The position numbers were made by a program, and so were the translations under genes. Under the pieces are notes generated by a model, which searched no databases, was not told the DNA's origin, and was given only the letters and a program-made list of their open reading frames with translations. DNA of 64,000 bases from Pseudomonas sp. Q2-TVG4-2 (GTDB taxonomy: Bacteria; Pseudomonadota; Gammaproteobacteria; Pseudomonadales; Pseudomonadaceae), in assembly GCF_013620795.1 (NCBI RefSeq), contig NZ_LGLW01000007.1, forward strand, positions 204,411 through 268,410, read 5' to 3'. How positions within the stretch are numbered: the stretch's first letter is position 1; each line of letters starts with the position of its first letter. Positions 13,820-26,198 of this stretch are shown one piece after another.

Positions 13820-14901
13820 TGCTGCTGCTACTCGCCGAGTATCTGCAACGCTTCCACACGGGCTTCGCGGTCTTTCAGTACCTGTCCCTGCGTGGAATTC
13901 TCGGCGTGCTCACCGCGCTGGTGCTTTCATTGTGGATGGGGCCTTGGCTGATCCGCACGCTGCAGCTACGCCAGATAGGCCAGTCGGTGCGTACCGATGG
14001 GCCGCAAACGCACCTGTCGAAATCCGGAACACCGACCATGGGTGGCGCACTGATTCTCAGCGCAATCGCCATCAGCACGTTGCTCTGGGCGGATCTGGCC
14101 AACCGTTATGTCTGGGTAGTACTCGCTGTGACGCTGCTATTCGGGGCGATCGGCTGGGTTGACGATTACCGCAAGGTGATCGAGAAGAACTCCCGCGGCC
14201 TGCCGAGCCGCTGGAAATACTTCTGGCAATCGGTATTCGGCCTCGGTGCCGCGATCTTCCTTTATATCACTGCGCAGACTCCGGTCGAGACCACCCTGAT
14301 CCTGCCATTGCTGAAGAACATCGAGATCCCGCTGGGAATCGGCTTCATAGTGCTGACCTACTTCGTCATCGTCGGCTCGAGCAATGCGGTGAATCTCACC
14401 GACGGACTCGACGGCCTGGCGATCATGCCGACGGTGATGGTCGGCGGCGCGCTGGGCATCTTCTGCTACCTGTCCGGAAACGTGAATTTTGCCGACTACC
14501 TGCTGATTCCCTATATCCCCGGCGCGGGCGAGCTGATCGTGTTCTGCGGTGCTTTGATCGGTGCCGGGCTCGGTTTTCTCTGGTTCAACACTTACCCGGC
14601 GCAGGTGTTTATGGGTGATGTCGGCGCGCTGGCACTCGGCGCCGCATTGGGCACCATCGCTGTGATCGTTCGGCAAGAAGTAGTGCTGTTCATCATGGGC
14701 GGGGTGTTCGTGATGGAAACCCTGTCGGTGATGATTCAGGTGGCCTCGTTCAAGCTGACCGGCAAGCGGGTCTTCCGCATGGCGCCGATCCATCACCACT
14801 TTGAACTCAAAGGCTGGCCCGAACCGCGGGTCATCGTGCGCTTCTGGATCATCACGGTGATCCTGGTGCTGGTTGGTCTCGCTACCCTGAAATTGAGGTA
14901 A
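13819..14901 (+). CDS. mraY: Phospho-MurNAc-pentapeptide translocase MraY
   Basis: A 360-residue polytopic enzyme, the family's exact usual length, that transfers phospho-MurNAc-pentapeptide to undecaprenyl phosphate, forming lipid I. Seen: about ten transmembrane segments, the cytoplasmic GWVDDYRKV aspartate pair near residues 114-119, [10 protein letters not shown] near 192-201, the [13 protein letters not shown] segment and the MAPIHHHFE histidine motif. Start ATG 13819 shares a base with the murF stop; the TTG three bases earlier is less likely. Confidence 0.97.
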   Translation: MLLLLAEYLQRFHTGFAVFQYLSLRGILGVLTALVLSLWMGPWLIRTLQLRQIGQSVRTDGPQTHLSKSGTPTMGGALILSAIAISTLLWADLANRYVWVVLAVTLLFGAIGWVDDYRKVIEKNSRGLPSRWKYFWQSVFGLGAAIFLYITAQTPVETTLILPLLKNIEIPLGIGFIVLTYFVIVGSSNAVNLTDGLDGLAIMPTVMVGGALGIFCYLSGNVNFADYLLIPYIPGAGELIVFCGALIGAGLGFLWFNTYPAQVFMGDVGALALGAALGTIAVIVRQEVVLFIMGGVFVMETLSVMIQVASFKLTGKRVFRMAPIHHHFELKGWPEPRVIVRFWIITVILVLVGLATLKLR

Positions 14902-14907
14902 TAAAGA

Positions 14908-16251
14908 GTGCTCATCGCTTCCGATCAGTTCCGCATCGTCGTAGGTCTCGGCAAGAGCGGCATGTCCCTGGTCCGCCACCTGGCGAGCCGCGGGGTGCCG
15001 TTTGCCGTGGCCGATACGCGCGCGAACCCGCCGGAACTCGCCACTCTGCAAGCGCAGTACCCGAACGTCGAAGTCCGTTGCGGTGAACTCGATCCGCAGT
15101 TCCTCTGCCGGGCCAGCGAGTTGCTGGTCAGCCCCGGTCTGCCGATCAGCACGCCCGCATTGCAGGCGGCGGCCGCCAATGGAGTGAAGCTGTCCGGCGA
15201 CATCGAGCTGTTCGCGCGCGAAGCCAAGGCGCCAATCGTGGCGATCACTGGCTCGAATGCAAAAAGCACGGTGACAAGCCTGGTCGGCGAAATGGCCGCT
15301 GCAGCCGGTCGCAAGGTGGCCGTGGGTGGAAATCTGGGCACGCCGGCACTGGATCTGCTCGAAGATGACGTCGAACTCTATATCCTGGAACTGTCGAGCT
15401 TCCAGCTGGAGACAACTGACCGGTTGGATGCGGAAGTCGCGACCTGTCTGAATCTTAGTGAAGATCACATGGACCGCTACGACGGTTTGCCGTCTTATCA
15501 CCAAGCCAAGCATCGGATTTTCCGCGGTGCGCGACAGGTGGTGATCAATCGCGACGATCGTCTCAGCCGTCCGCTGATTGCGGATGACGTTCCGGCCTGG
15601 TCGTTCGGTCTCGGCAAACCAGATTTCAAGGGCTTCGGGTTGTTCGAGGAGAACGGTGAGAAATATCTTGCCTTCCAGTTCGACGCGCTGATGCCGGCCA
15701 ACCAGCTAAAGATCCGCGGCGCGCACAATCAATCTAACGCGCTGGCGGCTTTGGCGCTGGGGTACGCGGTGGGACTGCCGTTCGAGCCGATGCTCGCGAC
15801 TTTGCGCAATTTTACTGGGCTTGCCCACCGCTGCCAGTGGGTCGGCGAGCGCAAGGGTGTCAGCTATTACGATGATTCCAAGGCGACCAATGTTGGCGCC
15901 GCGCTAGCAGCGATCGATGGTCTGGGCAGCGACATCGACGGCGAGCTGGTGCTGATTGCTGGCGGCGACGGCAAGGGCGCTGACTTTTCGACCCTGCACA
16001 GCCCGGTCGCGCATCACTGCCGGGAGGTGATTCTGCTGGGCCGCGATGCCGAGCGGCTCGCCGTGGCGCTTGAAGGCGCAGCTCCGCTCCATCGTGTCCA
16101 GACGCTTCAGCAAGCCGTGCAGTTGGCATCCAAGCTGGCGCAGTCTGGCGATGCGGTGCTGCTATCGCCAGCCTGTGCCAGCCTCGACATGTTCGAGAAC
16201 TTCGAGGATCGCGGACGTCAGTTCGCCGCTGCCGTGGGGGCGCTCAGCTGA
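14908..16251 (+). CDS. murD: UDP-MurNAc-L-alanine:D-glutamate ligase
   Basis: A 447-residue Mur ligase. Seen: N-terminal Rossmann-like VVGLGKSGMSLVRHLA, the nucleotide loop GSNAKSTVTSLVGEM (about 115-129, with the NA form also known from Pseudomonas MurD), ELSSFQLET, and the DDSKATNVGAA block. It starts with GTG at 14908, preceded by GAGG at 14894-14897. It is the only gene in the mraZ-murC run with a clear, if tiny, gap (6 nt) to its upstream neighbour. The stop overlaps the ftsW ATG by one base. Confidence 0.95.
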   Translation: MLIASDQFRIVVGLGKSGMSLVRHLASRGVPFAVADTRANPPELATLQAQYPNVEVRCGELDPQFLCRASELLVSPGLPISTPALQAAAANGVKLSGDIELFAREAKAPIVAITGSNAKSTVTSLVGEMAAAAGRKVAVGGNLGTPALDLLEDDVELYILELSSFQLETTDRLDAEVATCLNLSEDHMDRYDGLPSYHQAKHRIFRGARQVVINRDDRLSRPLIADDVPAWSFGLGKPDFKGFGLFEENGEKYLAFQFDALMPANQLKIRGAHNQSNALAALALGYAVGLPFEPMLATLRNFTGLAHRCQWVGERKGVSYYDDSKATNVGAALAAIDGLGSDIDGELVLIAGGDGKGADFSTLHSPVAHHCREVILLGRDAERLAVALEGAAPLHRVQTLQQAVQLASKLAQSGDAVLLSPACASLDMFENFEDRGRQFAAAVGALS

Positions 16252-17483
16252 TGCTCGCCTTCCTGCGCAGTGCGCCCTCTCCGCTGTTCGGCCGCCGTGG
16301 CCTGGATCTCGACTTCCCGATGCTCGCCGGCTGCTTAGCGCTGTTGGGGCTCGGGCTGGTCATGATCACCTCGGCCTCTTCCGAAGTCGCGGCGGTGAAT
16401 GCCGGCAACTCGCTGTACCACATGGTCCGCCATCTGGTGTACGTACTGATTGGTCTGGGCGCAGCCACTGCTGTGCTGCTGGTGCCGCTGTCGGCCTGGC
16501 AGCGGCTGGACTGGATGCTGCTGCTGGGTGCTTTTGCGCTGCTGATCCTGGTGCTGATCCCCGGTATCGGTCGTGAGGTCAACGGCTCCATGCGCTGGAT
16601 CGGCTTTGGTGCCTTCAACGTGCAACCCTCTGAGTTGGCCAAGCTCTTCGTCGTGGTCTATCTCGCGGGTTATCTGGTGCGTCGCCAGCAAGAGGTGCGT
16701 GAAAGCCTGTGGGGCTTCCTCAAGCCGTTCCTGGTGCTGCTGCCAATGGCGATGCTGCTCCTGCTCGAGCCCGACTTCGGTGCGACCGTGGTCATGATGG
16801 GTGCGGCAGTGGCGATGCTGTTCCTCGGCGGAGTCGGCTTGATCCGATTCAGTCTGCTGGTCCTGTTAGCGGTCGGCGCTGTGTTCATTCTTGTGCAGAC
16901 GCAGGAGTATCGCCTGCAGCGGTTGATCACCTTTACCGATCCCTGGGCCGACCAGTATGGCGCCGGCTACCAGTTGACCCAGGCGCTGATTGCGTTCGGT
17001 CGTGGCGAATGGTTGGGAGTCGGCCTTGGCAACAGCGTGCAAAAGCAGTTCTACCTGCCCGAAGCGCACACAGACTTCGTATTTTCCGTGCTGGCCGAAG
17101 AGTTGGGTATGGTGGGTGCGCTGCTGACCATTATGCTGTTTGCCTTCGTTGGAGTGCGTGCGCTCTACATCGGATTGGCCGCCGAGCGTGCGCGTCAGTT
17201 CTTTGCGGCCTATATCGCCTGGGGCGTCGCCTTCCTCTGGCTTGGGCAGTTCCTGATCAATGTCGGTGTGAACGTCGGCTTGTTGCCGACCAAGGGCCTG
17301 ACCCTGCCGTTCCTCAGCTATGGCGGCAGTTCGTTGGTTGTGACCTGCGCCAGCATGGCGTTGCTGCTGCGCATCGAGTGGGAAAGCCGCACCGTGTTGG
17401 GCAGCGAAGACGCCGAGTTCAGCGAAGATGACTTTGCCGAAGCGCCTGCGCCAAAAGGCAAGGGGGTCGCGCATGGCCGCTAA
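16251..17483 (+). CDS. ftsW: Septal peptidoglycan glycosyltransferase FtsW
   Basis: A 410-residue SEDS-family polymerase that works with FtsI at the septum. Seen: ten predicted transmembrane helices, the IGREVNGSMRWIGFG segment, the large periplasmic loop with FTDPWADQYGAGYQLTQALIAFGRGEWLGVGLGNS-type sequence (about 222-262), the AHTDFVFSVLAEELG block carrying the conserved catalytic-site aspartate, and LPTKGLTLPFLSYGGSS. The C-terminus is hydrophilic and acidic and overlaps murG by 11 nt. Confidence 0.96.
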   Translation: MLAFLRSAPSPLFGRRGLDLDFPMLAGCLALLGLGLVMITSASSEVAAVNAGNSLYHMVRHLVYVLIGLGAATAVLLVPLSAWQRLDWMLLLGAFALLILVLIPGIGREVNGSMRWIGFGAFNVQPSELAKLFVVVYLAGYLVRRQQEVRESLWGFLKPFLVLLPMAMLLLLEPDFGATVVMMGAAVAMLFLGGVGLIRFSLLVLLAVGAVFILVQTQEYRLQRLITFTDPWADQYGAGYQLTQALIAFGRGEWLGVGLGNSVQKQFYLPEAHTDFVFSVLAEELGMVGALLTIMLFAFVGVRALYIGLAAERARQFFAAYIAWGVAFLWLGQFLINVGVNVGLLPTKGLTLPFLSYGGSSLVVTCASMALLLRIEWESRTVLGSEDAEFSEDDFAEAPAPKGKGVAHGR

Positions 17484-18535
17484 CGTCCTGATCATGGCTG
17501 GCGGAACCGGCGGACACGTATTCCCAGCGTTGGCCTGCGCCCATGAATTTCAGAGCCGCGGTTTCAGCGTGCACTGGCTGGGTACACCGCGCGGTATCGA
17601 GAACGAAGTGGTTCCAGCCGCAGGCTTGCCGCTGCACCTGATTCAGGTGAGCGGGCTGCGTGGCAAAGGTGTGACCTCGCTTCTCAAGGCGCCATTCCAG
17701 CTGCTGCGCTCGCTCGGGCAGGCTCGGCGCATCATGCGCGAGCTGCAGCCGGTCTGTGTGCTCGGGCTCGGCGGCTACGTGACGGGCCCCGGTGGCCTGG
17801 CGGCGAAGCTTGCCGGAGTACCGCTGATCATCCATGAGCAGAACGCCGTCGCCGGAACCGCCAACCGTAGCCTGGTGCCTTTTGCCGCGCGGGTTTGCGA
17901 GGCGTTTCCGAATACTTTCAGCGACAGCGCCAAGCGGCGTACGACCGGCAATCCGGTGCGCCACGAGCTGTTTCTCGAAACGCCCAGGCAGACGCTGCGG
18001 GGCCGTCGGCCCCGCTTGCTGGTGCTGGGAGGCAGTCTGGGCGCCGAGCCCTTGAACAAGTTGCTGCCCGAGGCGCTCGCGCAGGTGGACGTTGAGCTGC
18101 GGCCCGAGGTGTTCCATCAGGCCGGCAAACAGCATGCGGACATCACCCAAGAGCGCTATCTCACGGCGGGCGTCGAGGCCGAAGTCGCACCCTTTATCAA
18201 GGACATGGCGCGTGCCTACGCTTGGGCCGATCTGGTGATCTGCCGCGCTGGCGCCCTGACGGTGTGCGAGCTTGCGGCGGCCGGGCTGCCGTCGTTCCTA
18301 GTGCCGCTGCCGCATGCAATCGACGATCACCAGACGCGTAATGCCGAATATCTGGCGAAGGAGGGCGCAGCCGTTCTTCTCCCTCAAGCAAACACCGATG
18401 CTGCAGCGCTAGCCGCGCAGCTGACCGAGGTAATGATGCAGCCGGAAAAACTCAAGGCCATGGGAACCACGGCGCGCCGCCTGGCTCGGCCGGACGCCAC
18501 CCGTACCGTCGTCGATATCTGCCTGGAGGTGGCGC

Positions 18536-18543
<8 letters not shown>
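17473..18543 (+). CDS. murG: Lipid II synthase (UDP-GlcNAc transferase MurG)
   Basis: A 356-residue peripheral membrane glycosyltransferase that adds GlcNAc to lipid I. Seen: two Rossmann domains with the N-terminal [12 protein letters not shown] loop (residues 11-22), [27 protein letters not shown], and in the C-domain [11 protein letters not shown] and [18 protein letters not shown]. The open frame begins 45 nt earlier inside ftsW, but ATG 17473 gives the conserved N-terminus. It overlaps ftsW and murC. Confidence 0.96.
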
Positions 18544-20937
<2,394 letters not shown>

Positions 20938-20940
20938 CCG

Positions 20941-21798
20941 ATGATCACTACGCTGCGTCACTCACAGCCCGGGACCGGTCGTGCTTCGCGCAAGGCGGTG
21001 CAGCGGGGCGCGAGCCGTCTGGTGCAGCGCGAGCCACTCTCGGCGCGCTTGCCGCGTCCCAGCTTGAGTTCGCTCAAGCGTGTCCTGTGGCCGGTCATGC
21101 TGGTGGCGTTGGCCGTCGGGCTTTTCGAGCTGGGTGAGCAGCTTGCGCCCTATGCCGATAGGCCGATCGCCAAAGTCAGTGTTCGGGGTGAGCTGACCTA
21201 TGTAGATCAGCAGGCGGTGCAAGCGCGCATGGCACCTTTCGTCGAAGCCAGTTTCTTCAAGGTGGATCTCGATGCATTGCGTCGCGACCTTGAGCAAATG
21301 CCGTGGATTGCCCATGTCGAGGCACGCCGGATCTGGCCGGACGAGGTCATGGTGCGCCTCGACGAACAGCTGCCTATCGCTCGCTGGGGCGATGAGGCGC
21401 TATTGAACAATAACGGTCAGGCCTTTGCGCCGGATGACCTGACTCAGTATGAACACTTGCCGCAATTGTATGGTCCGAAGCGGGCCCAGCAGCGGGTCAT
21501 GCAGCAGTACCAGATGCTTAGCCAGATGCTGCGGCCGCTCGGTTTTTCCATCGCCCGCCTGGAGTTGCGTGCGCGGGGCAGCTGGTTCGCGACGACCAAG
21601 CAGGGCGTTGAGCTGCTGCTGGGAAGAGACCAGATAATCGAAAAAATGCGGCGCTTCACTGCCATCTACCAGCAAGAGCTGGCGCAGGAGAGCGAAAGAA
21701 TTGCGCGGATCGACCTTCGCTACGCCAACGGCCTGGCCGTTGCGTGGCATGAGCCGAGCCCGACCGCGCCGGACGAATCCGTCGTTGCGAAGAATTGA
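20941..21798 (+). CDS. ftsQ: Cell division protein FtsQ
   Basis: A 285-residue bitopic divisome protein. Seen: a basic cytoplasmic N-terminus (about 1-45), one transmembrane helix (about 47-66), a POTRA domain beginning at [19 protein letters not shown] (about 76-145), and the FtsQ beta domain with [17 protein letters not shown]. In the family it recruits FtsL-FtsB. It starts 3 nt after the ddlB stop with AGGGA as the ribosome-binding site. Confidence 0.95.
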   Translation: MITTLRHSQPGTGRASRKAVQRGASRLVQREPLSARLPRPSLSSLKRVLWPVMLVALAVGLFELGEQLAPYADRPIAKVSVRGELTYVDQQAVQARMAPFVEASFFKVDLDALRRDLEQMPWIAHVEARRIWPDEVMVRLDEQLPIARWGDEALLNNNGQAFAPDDLTQYEHLPQLYGPKRAQQRVMQQYQMLSQMLRPLGFSIARLELRARGSWFATTKQGVELLLGRDQIIEKMRRFTAIYQQELAQESERIARIDLRYANGLAVAWHEPSPTAPDESVVAKN

Positions 21799-21810
21799 GG
21801 AATGAAACAC

Positions 21811-23058
21811 ATGTCTAGCGTGCAAAGCGGCAAGATGATCGTCGGTCTCGATATCGGCACCTCCAAAGTGGTGGCGCTGGTGGGCGAAGTGACGCCCGAT
21901 GGCGAGCTTGAGATCGTCGGGATTGGCACTCACCCGTCGCGCGGGTTGAAAAAAGGCGTGGTGGTCAATATCGAGTCCACCGTTCAGTCGATCCAGCGCG
22001 CCGTAGAAGAGGCACAGCTGATGGCTGGCTGCCGCATCCATTCCGCATTTGTCGGCCTGGCAGGCAATCATATCCGTAGCCTCAACTCCCACGGCATCGT
22101 CGCCATCCGTGATCGGGAAGTCAGCAGCGCCGACCTCGAACGCGTGCTGGATGCGGCGCAGGCCGTGGCGATTCCGGCGGATCAGCGTGTGCTGCATACC
22201 CTGCCACAGGACTACGTGATTGATAACCAGGAAGGCGTGCGTGAGCCGCTGGGCATGTCTGGCGTGCGCCTGGAAGCCAAAGTCCACGTGGTCACCTGCG
22301 CAGTGAATGCCGCTCAGAACATCGAAAAGTGCGTGCGTCGCTGTGGCCTTGAAGTCGACGACATCATTCTCGAACAGCTCGCCTCGGCACATGCCGTGCT
22401 CACCGATGACGAGAAGGAGTTGGGCGTCTGCCTGGTGGATATCGGCGGCGGTACCACCGACATCTGCATTTTCACCGAGGGCGCCATCCGCCACACCGCG
22501 GTGATCCCGATTGCCGGTGATCAGGTCACCAATGACATCGCCATGGCGCTGCGCACGCCGACCCAATACGCCGAAGAGATCAAGATCCGCTACGCCTGTG
22601 CACTTGCCAAACTGGCCGGCCCCGGCGAGACCATCAAAGTACCGAGCGTCGGCGACCGTCCGCCGCGGGAACTCTCGCGGCAAGCTTTGGCCGAAGTCGT
22701 GGAGCCGCGTTATGACGAACTCTTTACGTTGATCCAGGCCGAGCTGCGTCGCAGCGGCTACGAGGACCTGGTCCCTGCAGGGATCGTCCTCACAGGCGGC
22801 ACAGCGAAGATGGAAGGTGCCGTCGAACTGGCCGAGGAAATCTTTCACATGCCGGTGCGCTTGGGCGTGCCGCATAGCATCAACGGACTCACTGACGTGG
22901 TCCGCAACCCTATCTATTCAACGGGCGTTGGCCTGTTGCTGTACGGGATGCGCAAGCAGACCGACGGCACGTCCATGTCCGGTCTCGGCAATTTCGCCGA
23001 TGAACCCAAGACATCTGTCGTGGACCGGCTCAAGAGCTGGATCCAGGGCAATTTCTGA
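21811..23058 (+). CDS. ftsA: Cell division protein FtsA
   Basis: A 415-residue actin-fold membrane tether for FtsZ. Seen: VGLDIGTSKVVALVGEV (phosphate 1) near the N-terminus, the 1C domain, VDIGGGTTDICIF (phosphate 2), LTGGTAKMEG (adenosine) and a C-terminal amphipathic helix (VDRLKSWIQGNF). Two ATGs are possible. The one at 21802 is only one base after GAGG-A, too close, whereas ATG 21811 has 10 nt to that Shine-Dalgarno and matches the known Pseudomonas N-terminus, so it is preferred. Confidence 0.95.
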   Translation: MSSVQSGKMIVGLDIGTSKVVALVGEVTPDGELEIVGIGTHPSRGLKKGVVVNIESTVQSIQRAVEEAQLMAGCRIHSAFVGLAGNHIRSLNSHGIVAIRDREVSSADLERVLDAAQAVAIPADQRVLHTLPQDYVIDNQEGVREPLGMSGVRLEAKVHVVTCAVNAAQNIEKCVRRCGLEVDDIILEQLASAHAVLTDDEKELGVCLVDIGGGTTDICIFTEGAIRHTAVIPIAGDQVTNDIAMALRTPTQYAEEIKIRYACALAKLAGPGETIKVPSVGDRPPRELSRQALAEVVEPRYDELFTLIQAELRRSGYEDLVPAGIVLTGGTAKMEGAVELAEEIFHMPVRLGVPHSINGLTDVVRNPIYSTGVGLLLYGMRKQTDGTSMSGLGNFADEPKTSVVDRLKSWIQGNF

Positions 23059-23105
23059 GCAGTGCGGCTGTACCTAAAACTAGAAAGCTGGAAGGAGAGA
23101 GGGAA

Positions 23106-24293
23106 ATGTTCGAACTCGTAGATCATACCCCGCAAAGTGCAGTGATCAAGGTCATTGGCGTAGGCGGAGGCGGCGGCAATGCCGTCAATCACATGGTGCG
23201 CAACAACGTTGAAGGCGTGGAATTCATCTGCGCCAACACCGATGCTCAGGCGCTGAAGAAAATCGAAGCGCGGACCGTACTTCAGTTGGGTTCCGCTATT
23301 ACCAAAGGGCTGGGCGCAGGCACCAATCCCGATATCGGCCGTCAGGCTGCGATGGACGATCGTGAGCGCATCGCCGAAGTGCTGCAGGGCGCCGACATGG
23401 TATTCATCACCACCGGCATGGGCGGCGGTACCGGCACCGGCGCCGCGCCGGTCATCGCGTCGGTCGCCAAGGAAATGGGGATCCTGACGGTTGCTGTGGT
23501 GACCCGTCCATTCCCGTTCGAAGGCCGCCGCCGCATGCAGGTCGCTGACGAAGGCATCCGTCAGCTGTCCGAGTGCGTCGACTCGTTGATCACCATCCCC
23601 AACGAAAAGCTGCTGACCATCCTCGGTAAGGATGCGAGCCTGCTGTCTGCCTTCGCCAAGGCCGACGACGTCCTCACCGGCGCCGTGCGTGGCATTTCCG
23701 ACATCATGCAACGTCCCGGCCTGATGAACGTAGACTTCGCCGACGTGAAAACCGTCATGGGCGAAATGGGCATGGCGATGATGGGGACAGGTTGTGCGAC
23801 CGGACCGAACCGCGCTCGCGAGGCGACCGAGGCTGCGATCCGCAATCCGCTGCTGGAAGACGTCAACCTGCAGGGCGCTCGCGGCATTCTGGTCAACATC
23901 ACCGCTGGTCTGGATCTTTCGCTCGGTGAGTACGCTGCGGTGGGTGAGATCATCGAGGCCTTCGCTTCCGATGAAGCGACCGTCAAGGTTGGCGCTGTGA
24001 TCGATCCGGATATGCTCGACGAGCTGCACGTCACGGTCGTGGCTACCGGCCTCGGCCCGCGCAATGAGAAGCCGGTCAAGGTTGTCGATAACACGCTGCA
24101 GACCGCTGCGGTGGCCCCTCAGGCTGCACCGGCTCCGCGTCAGGATCAGGCTGCGGTGAACTACCGCGACCTGGACCGCCCGACTGTTATGCGCAATCAG
24201 GCCCATGCGGCCGCGACGGCGGCTAAGATGAATCCGCAGGAGGATCTGGACTATCTAGATATTCCAGCTTTTCTGCGTCGCCAGGCTGATTGA
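23106..24293 (+). CDS. ftsZ: Cell division GTPase FtsZ
   Basis: A 395-residue tubulin homologue that forms the Z-ring. Seen: GVGGGGGNAVNHM near the N-terminus, the tubulin signature GGGTGTGAAPV (about 105-115), NVDFADVKTVM (T7 region with catalytic D), a variable linker (about 320-375) and the conserved C-terminal peptide LDYLDIPAFLRRQ that binds FtsA and ZipA. A strong purine-rich ribosome-binding site (AAGGAGAGAGGG) just upstream suits its high expression. Confidence 0.98.
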   Translation: MFELVDHTPQSAVIKVIGVGGGGGNAVNHMVRNNVEGVEFICANTDAQALKKIEARTVLQLGSAITKGLGAGTNPDIGRQAAMDDRERIAEVLQGADMVFITTGMGGGTGTGAAPVIASVAKEMGILTVAVVTRPFPFEGRRRMQVADEGIRQLSECVDSLITIPNEKLLTILGKDASLLSAFAKADDVLTGAVRGISDIMQRPGLMNVDFADVKTVMGEMGMAMMGTGCATGPNRAREATEAAIRNPLLEDVNLQGARGILVNITAGLDLSLGEYAAVGEIIEAFASDEATVKVGAVIDPDMLDELHVTVVATGLGPRNEKPVKVVDNTLQTAAVAPQAAPAPRQDQAAVNYRDLDRPTVMRNQAHAAATAAKMNPQEDLDYLDIPAFLRRQAD

Positions 24294-24320
24294 TTGAATG
24301 CATCAGGACTATCGGGGTGA

Positions 24321-24353
24321 TTGGTGTTCAGCAAAGTGGGGTTCTGCTATGAT
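24321..24353 (+). promoter_or_regulatory. Probable lpxC promoter
   Basis: An extended -10 element TGC-TATGAT (TATGAT at 24348-24353) lies 52 nt before lpxC. A TTGGTG at 24321-24326 is spaced 21 nt away, longer than optimal, so promoter strength would rest on the extended -10. The ftsZ-lpxC gap of 111 nt shows no terminator. Confidence 0.4.
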
Positions 24354-24404
24354 CGCCATCTTTGTTGGAAACCATTCGCAACAGCGCACTAGCGAAACCA
24401 AGCC

Positions 24405-25316
24405 ATGATCAGACAACGCACCTTGAAGAACATCATTCGCGCCACTGGCGTCGGCCTGCATTCGGGGGAGAAGGTATACCTGACCCTGAAGCCGGCACCC
24501 GTGGACACCGGAATCGTGTTCTGTCGTACCGATCTCAACCCGCCGGTGCAAATCGCCGCGCGGGCCGAGAACGTCGGCGAGACTACCATGTCGACTACGC
24601 TGATCAGCGGCGATGTCAAAGTCGATACGGTGGAGCACTTGCTTTCGGCGATGGCTGGGCTTGGCATCGACAATGCCTATGTTGAGCTTTCCGCGTCGGA
24701 AGTGCCGATCATGGATGGCAGCGCTGGCCCCTTCGTATTCCTGATTCAATCGGCCGGCCTGCAGGAGCAGGACGCCCCCAAGAAGTTCATCCGCATCATT
24801 CGCGAGGTCTCGGTGGAAGATGGCGACAAGCGCGCCACGTTCTTGCCATTCGAAGGCTTCAAGGTGAGTTTCGAGATCGATTTCGACCATCCGGTTTTCC
24901 GCGGTCGCACCCAGACCGCCAGCGTGGATTTCTCCAGTACTTCCTTCGTCAAGGAAGTCAGCCGTGCACGGACTTTCGGGTTCATGCGCGATATTGAGTT
25001 TCTCCGCTCGCACAACCTGGCTCTGGGTGGAAGTGTCGACAACGCGATCGTGGTCGATGAAGACCATGTGCTCAACGAAGACGGCCTGCGGTACGAGGAT
25101 GAATTCGTGAAGCACAAGATTCTCGATGCAATCGGTGATCTCTACTTGCTGGGCACCAGTCTGATCGGCGAATTCCGCGGCTTTAAATCCGGACATGCAT
25201 TGAACAACCGTTTGCTGCGCACCTTGATGGAACAGAAGGACGCGTGGGAAATGGTGACATTCGATGATTCCCAGACCGCACCGATCTCCTACATGCGTCC
25301 GGCAGCTGCCGGCTGA
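24405..25316 (+). CDS. lpxC: UDP-3-O-acyl-N-acetylglucosamine deacetylase
   Basis: A 303-residue zinc amidase catalysing the committed step of lipid A synthesis. Seen: [24 protein letters not shown] at the N-terminus (split here: ATGVGLHSG is conserved), [18 protein letters not shown] with the zinc histidine (about residue 78), the [11 protein letters not shown] histidine and the [10 protein letters not shown] region with the zinc aspartate. It closes the dcw cluster as in P. aeruginosa and is followed by a terminator. Confidence 0.97.
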   Translation: MIRQRTLKNIIRATGVGLHSGEKVYLTLKPAPVDTGIVFCRTDLNPPVQIAARAENVGETTMSTTLISGDVKVDTVEHLLSAMAGLGIDNAYVELSASEVPIMDGSAGPFVFLIQSAGLQEQDAPKKFIRIIREVSVEDGDKRATFLPFEGFKVSFEIDFDHPVFRGRTQTASVDFSSTSFVKEVSRARTFGFMRDIEFLRSHNLALGGSVDNAIVVDEDHVLNEDGLRYEDEFVKHKILDAIGDLYLLGTSLIGEFRGFKSGHALNNRLLRTLMEQKDAWEMVTFDDSQTAPISYMRPAAAG

Positions 25317-25338
25317 GCAGTACTCTCTTTCCTTTTTC

Positions 25339-25364
25339 AGGCCACCTTCGGGTGGCCTTTTTTT
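25339..25364 (+). terminator. Rho-independent terminator after lpxC
   Basis: A 7-bp stem GGCCACC / GGTGGCC (25340-25346 with 25351-25357) around a TTCG tetraloop, followed by seven T residues. This is a textbook terminator and marks the end of the dcw-lpxC region. Confidence 0.93.
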
Positions 25365-25412
25365 ATTTCTAAACAAGCGATGGGCAGGCTGCCCTCGCTT
25401 GCGAATGCTCGG

Positions 25413-25946
25413 TCAGTTCATACCGTCTAGCAGGCCGGCCATATCATCGGCATGTTCTTCTTCCTGCGCGAGGATGTCTTCGAAGATCCGCCTTGTGGTG
25501 GGATCCTTATCACCGATGTACTGAACGATCTCCCGGTAGCTGTCGATGGCGATACGTTCAGCGACTAGGTTCTCAAAGACCATGTCACGCAGCCCGTTGC
25601 CCTCGGCATATTGGGCATGGGCGCGTTCGGTGAGACTGTCCGGATTGAAGTCCGGGGCGCCACCGAGCTGTACGATGCGTTCGGCCAACCGGTCGGCATG
25701 TTCCTGCTCTTCGTTCGCATGTTCGAGAAACTCGTCGGCCGCGACGCTCGATTTCAACCCTGTCGCCATGTAGTAGTGGCGCTTGTAGCGCAGATAACAA
25801 ACTAACTCGGTTGCCAGTGCCTCGTTAAGCAGGTGGATCACCGTATCGCGATCGGCCGAGTAGCTCTCGGTCACTGCTCCCTTCTCGACGTGCTGGCGGG
25901 CGCGCTCGCGCAACGTCTGTTTGTCGCTCAACTGTACGTAGCTCAT
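25413..25946 (-). CDS. Ferritin-like (bacterioferritin/Dps-type) protein
   Basis: A 177-residue four-helix ferritin-like protein. Seen: VIHLLNEALATELVCYLRYKRHYY, then EFLEHANEEQEHADRLAERI, LVAERIAIDSYREI and ILAQEEEHADDMAG: glutamates plus E-x-x-H pairs on four helices, the di-iron ligand pattern. The family includes bacterioferritins and DNA-protecting proteins; iron storage or oxidative protection is the likely role, but substrate details cannot be read from sequence. ATG 25946 has GGAG 6 nt upstream; a GTG one codon earlier is also open. It is monocistronic and convergent with lpxC. Confidence 0.8.
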   Translation of the reverse strand: MSYVQLSDKQTLRERARQHVEKGAVTESYSADRDTVIHLLNEALATELVCYLRYKRHYYMATGLKSSVAADEFLEHANEEQEHADRLAERIVQLGGAPDFNPDSLTERAHAQYAEGNGLRDMVFENLVAERIAIDSYREIVQYIGDKDPTTRRIFEDILAQEEEHADDMAGLLDGMN

Positions 25947-26052
25947 CACGGTCTCCTGAGTCTGTAGGGCTGTGTATCGTTCAGCCTATGCTGCCGTCGC
26001 GCCTCTGGCGTCTCACTGGGCCTAATCTGTGATGGGCGGGGAGGAGGAAAGT

Positions 26053-26187
26053 TTAGCCAGGCTTGTCTTTTTCCGGCCGGTCCGCCTTACCGGGCTCTTC
26101 GATGGGTACCGGTTTGCCAGGGTCCTTGCGCTCTGGTTCTGGGATCGGGCTTGGCGTTCCGTCATCCCTCGGGTCTGGGTCATGCAT
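26053..26187 (-). CDS. Proline-rich 44-residue microprotein
   Basis: A short gene too small for routine prediction. The ATG at 26187 has GGAG 6 nt upstream, and 44 codons end in TAA. The product is highly charged and proline-rich (MHDPDPRDDGTPSPIPEPE at the start, KPVPIEEPGK in the middle, ending EKDKPG), with no hydrophobic core, so it is probably disordered. It lies 11 nt after the Rho_N-domain gene on the same strand and is likely co-transcribed. I recall similar short proline-rich proteins in pseudomonads, but I know of no function. Confidence 0.6.
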   Translation of the reverse strand: MHDPDPRDDGTPSPIPEPERKDPGKPVPIEEPGKADRPEKDKPG

Positions 26188-26198
26188 GGAATGCTCCT

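Noticed and set aside
14137..15513. 458-codon open frame on the minus strand across mraY/murD
   Set aside because: Antisense shadow of two certain genes; composition (His/Gln/Arg-rich) is typical of reverse-frame translation, with no ribosome-binding site.
21400..22875. 491-codon open frame on the minus strand across ftsQ/ftsA
   Set aside because: It lies fully antisense to well-conserved division genes, and its translation has no recognisable domain. Long antisense frames are expected in GC-rich coding sequence.
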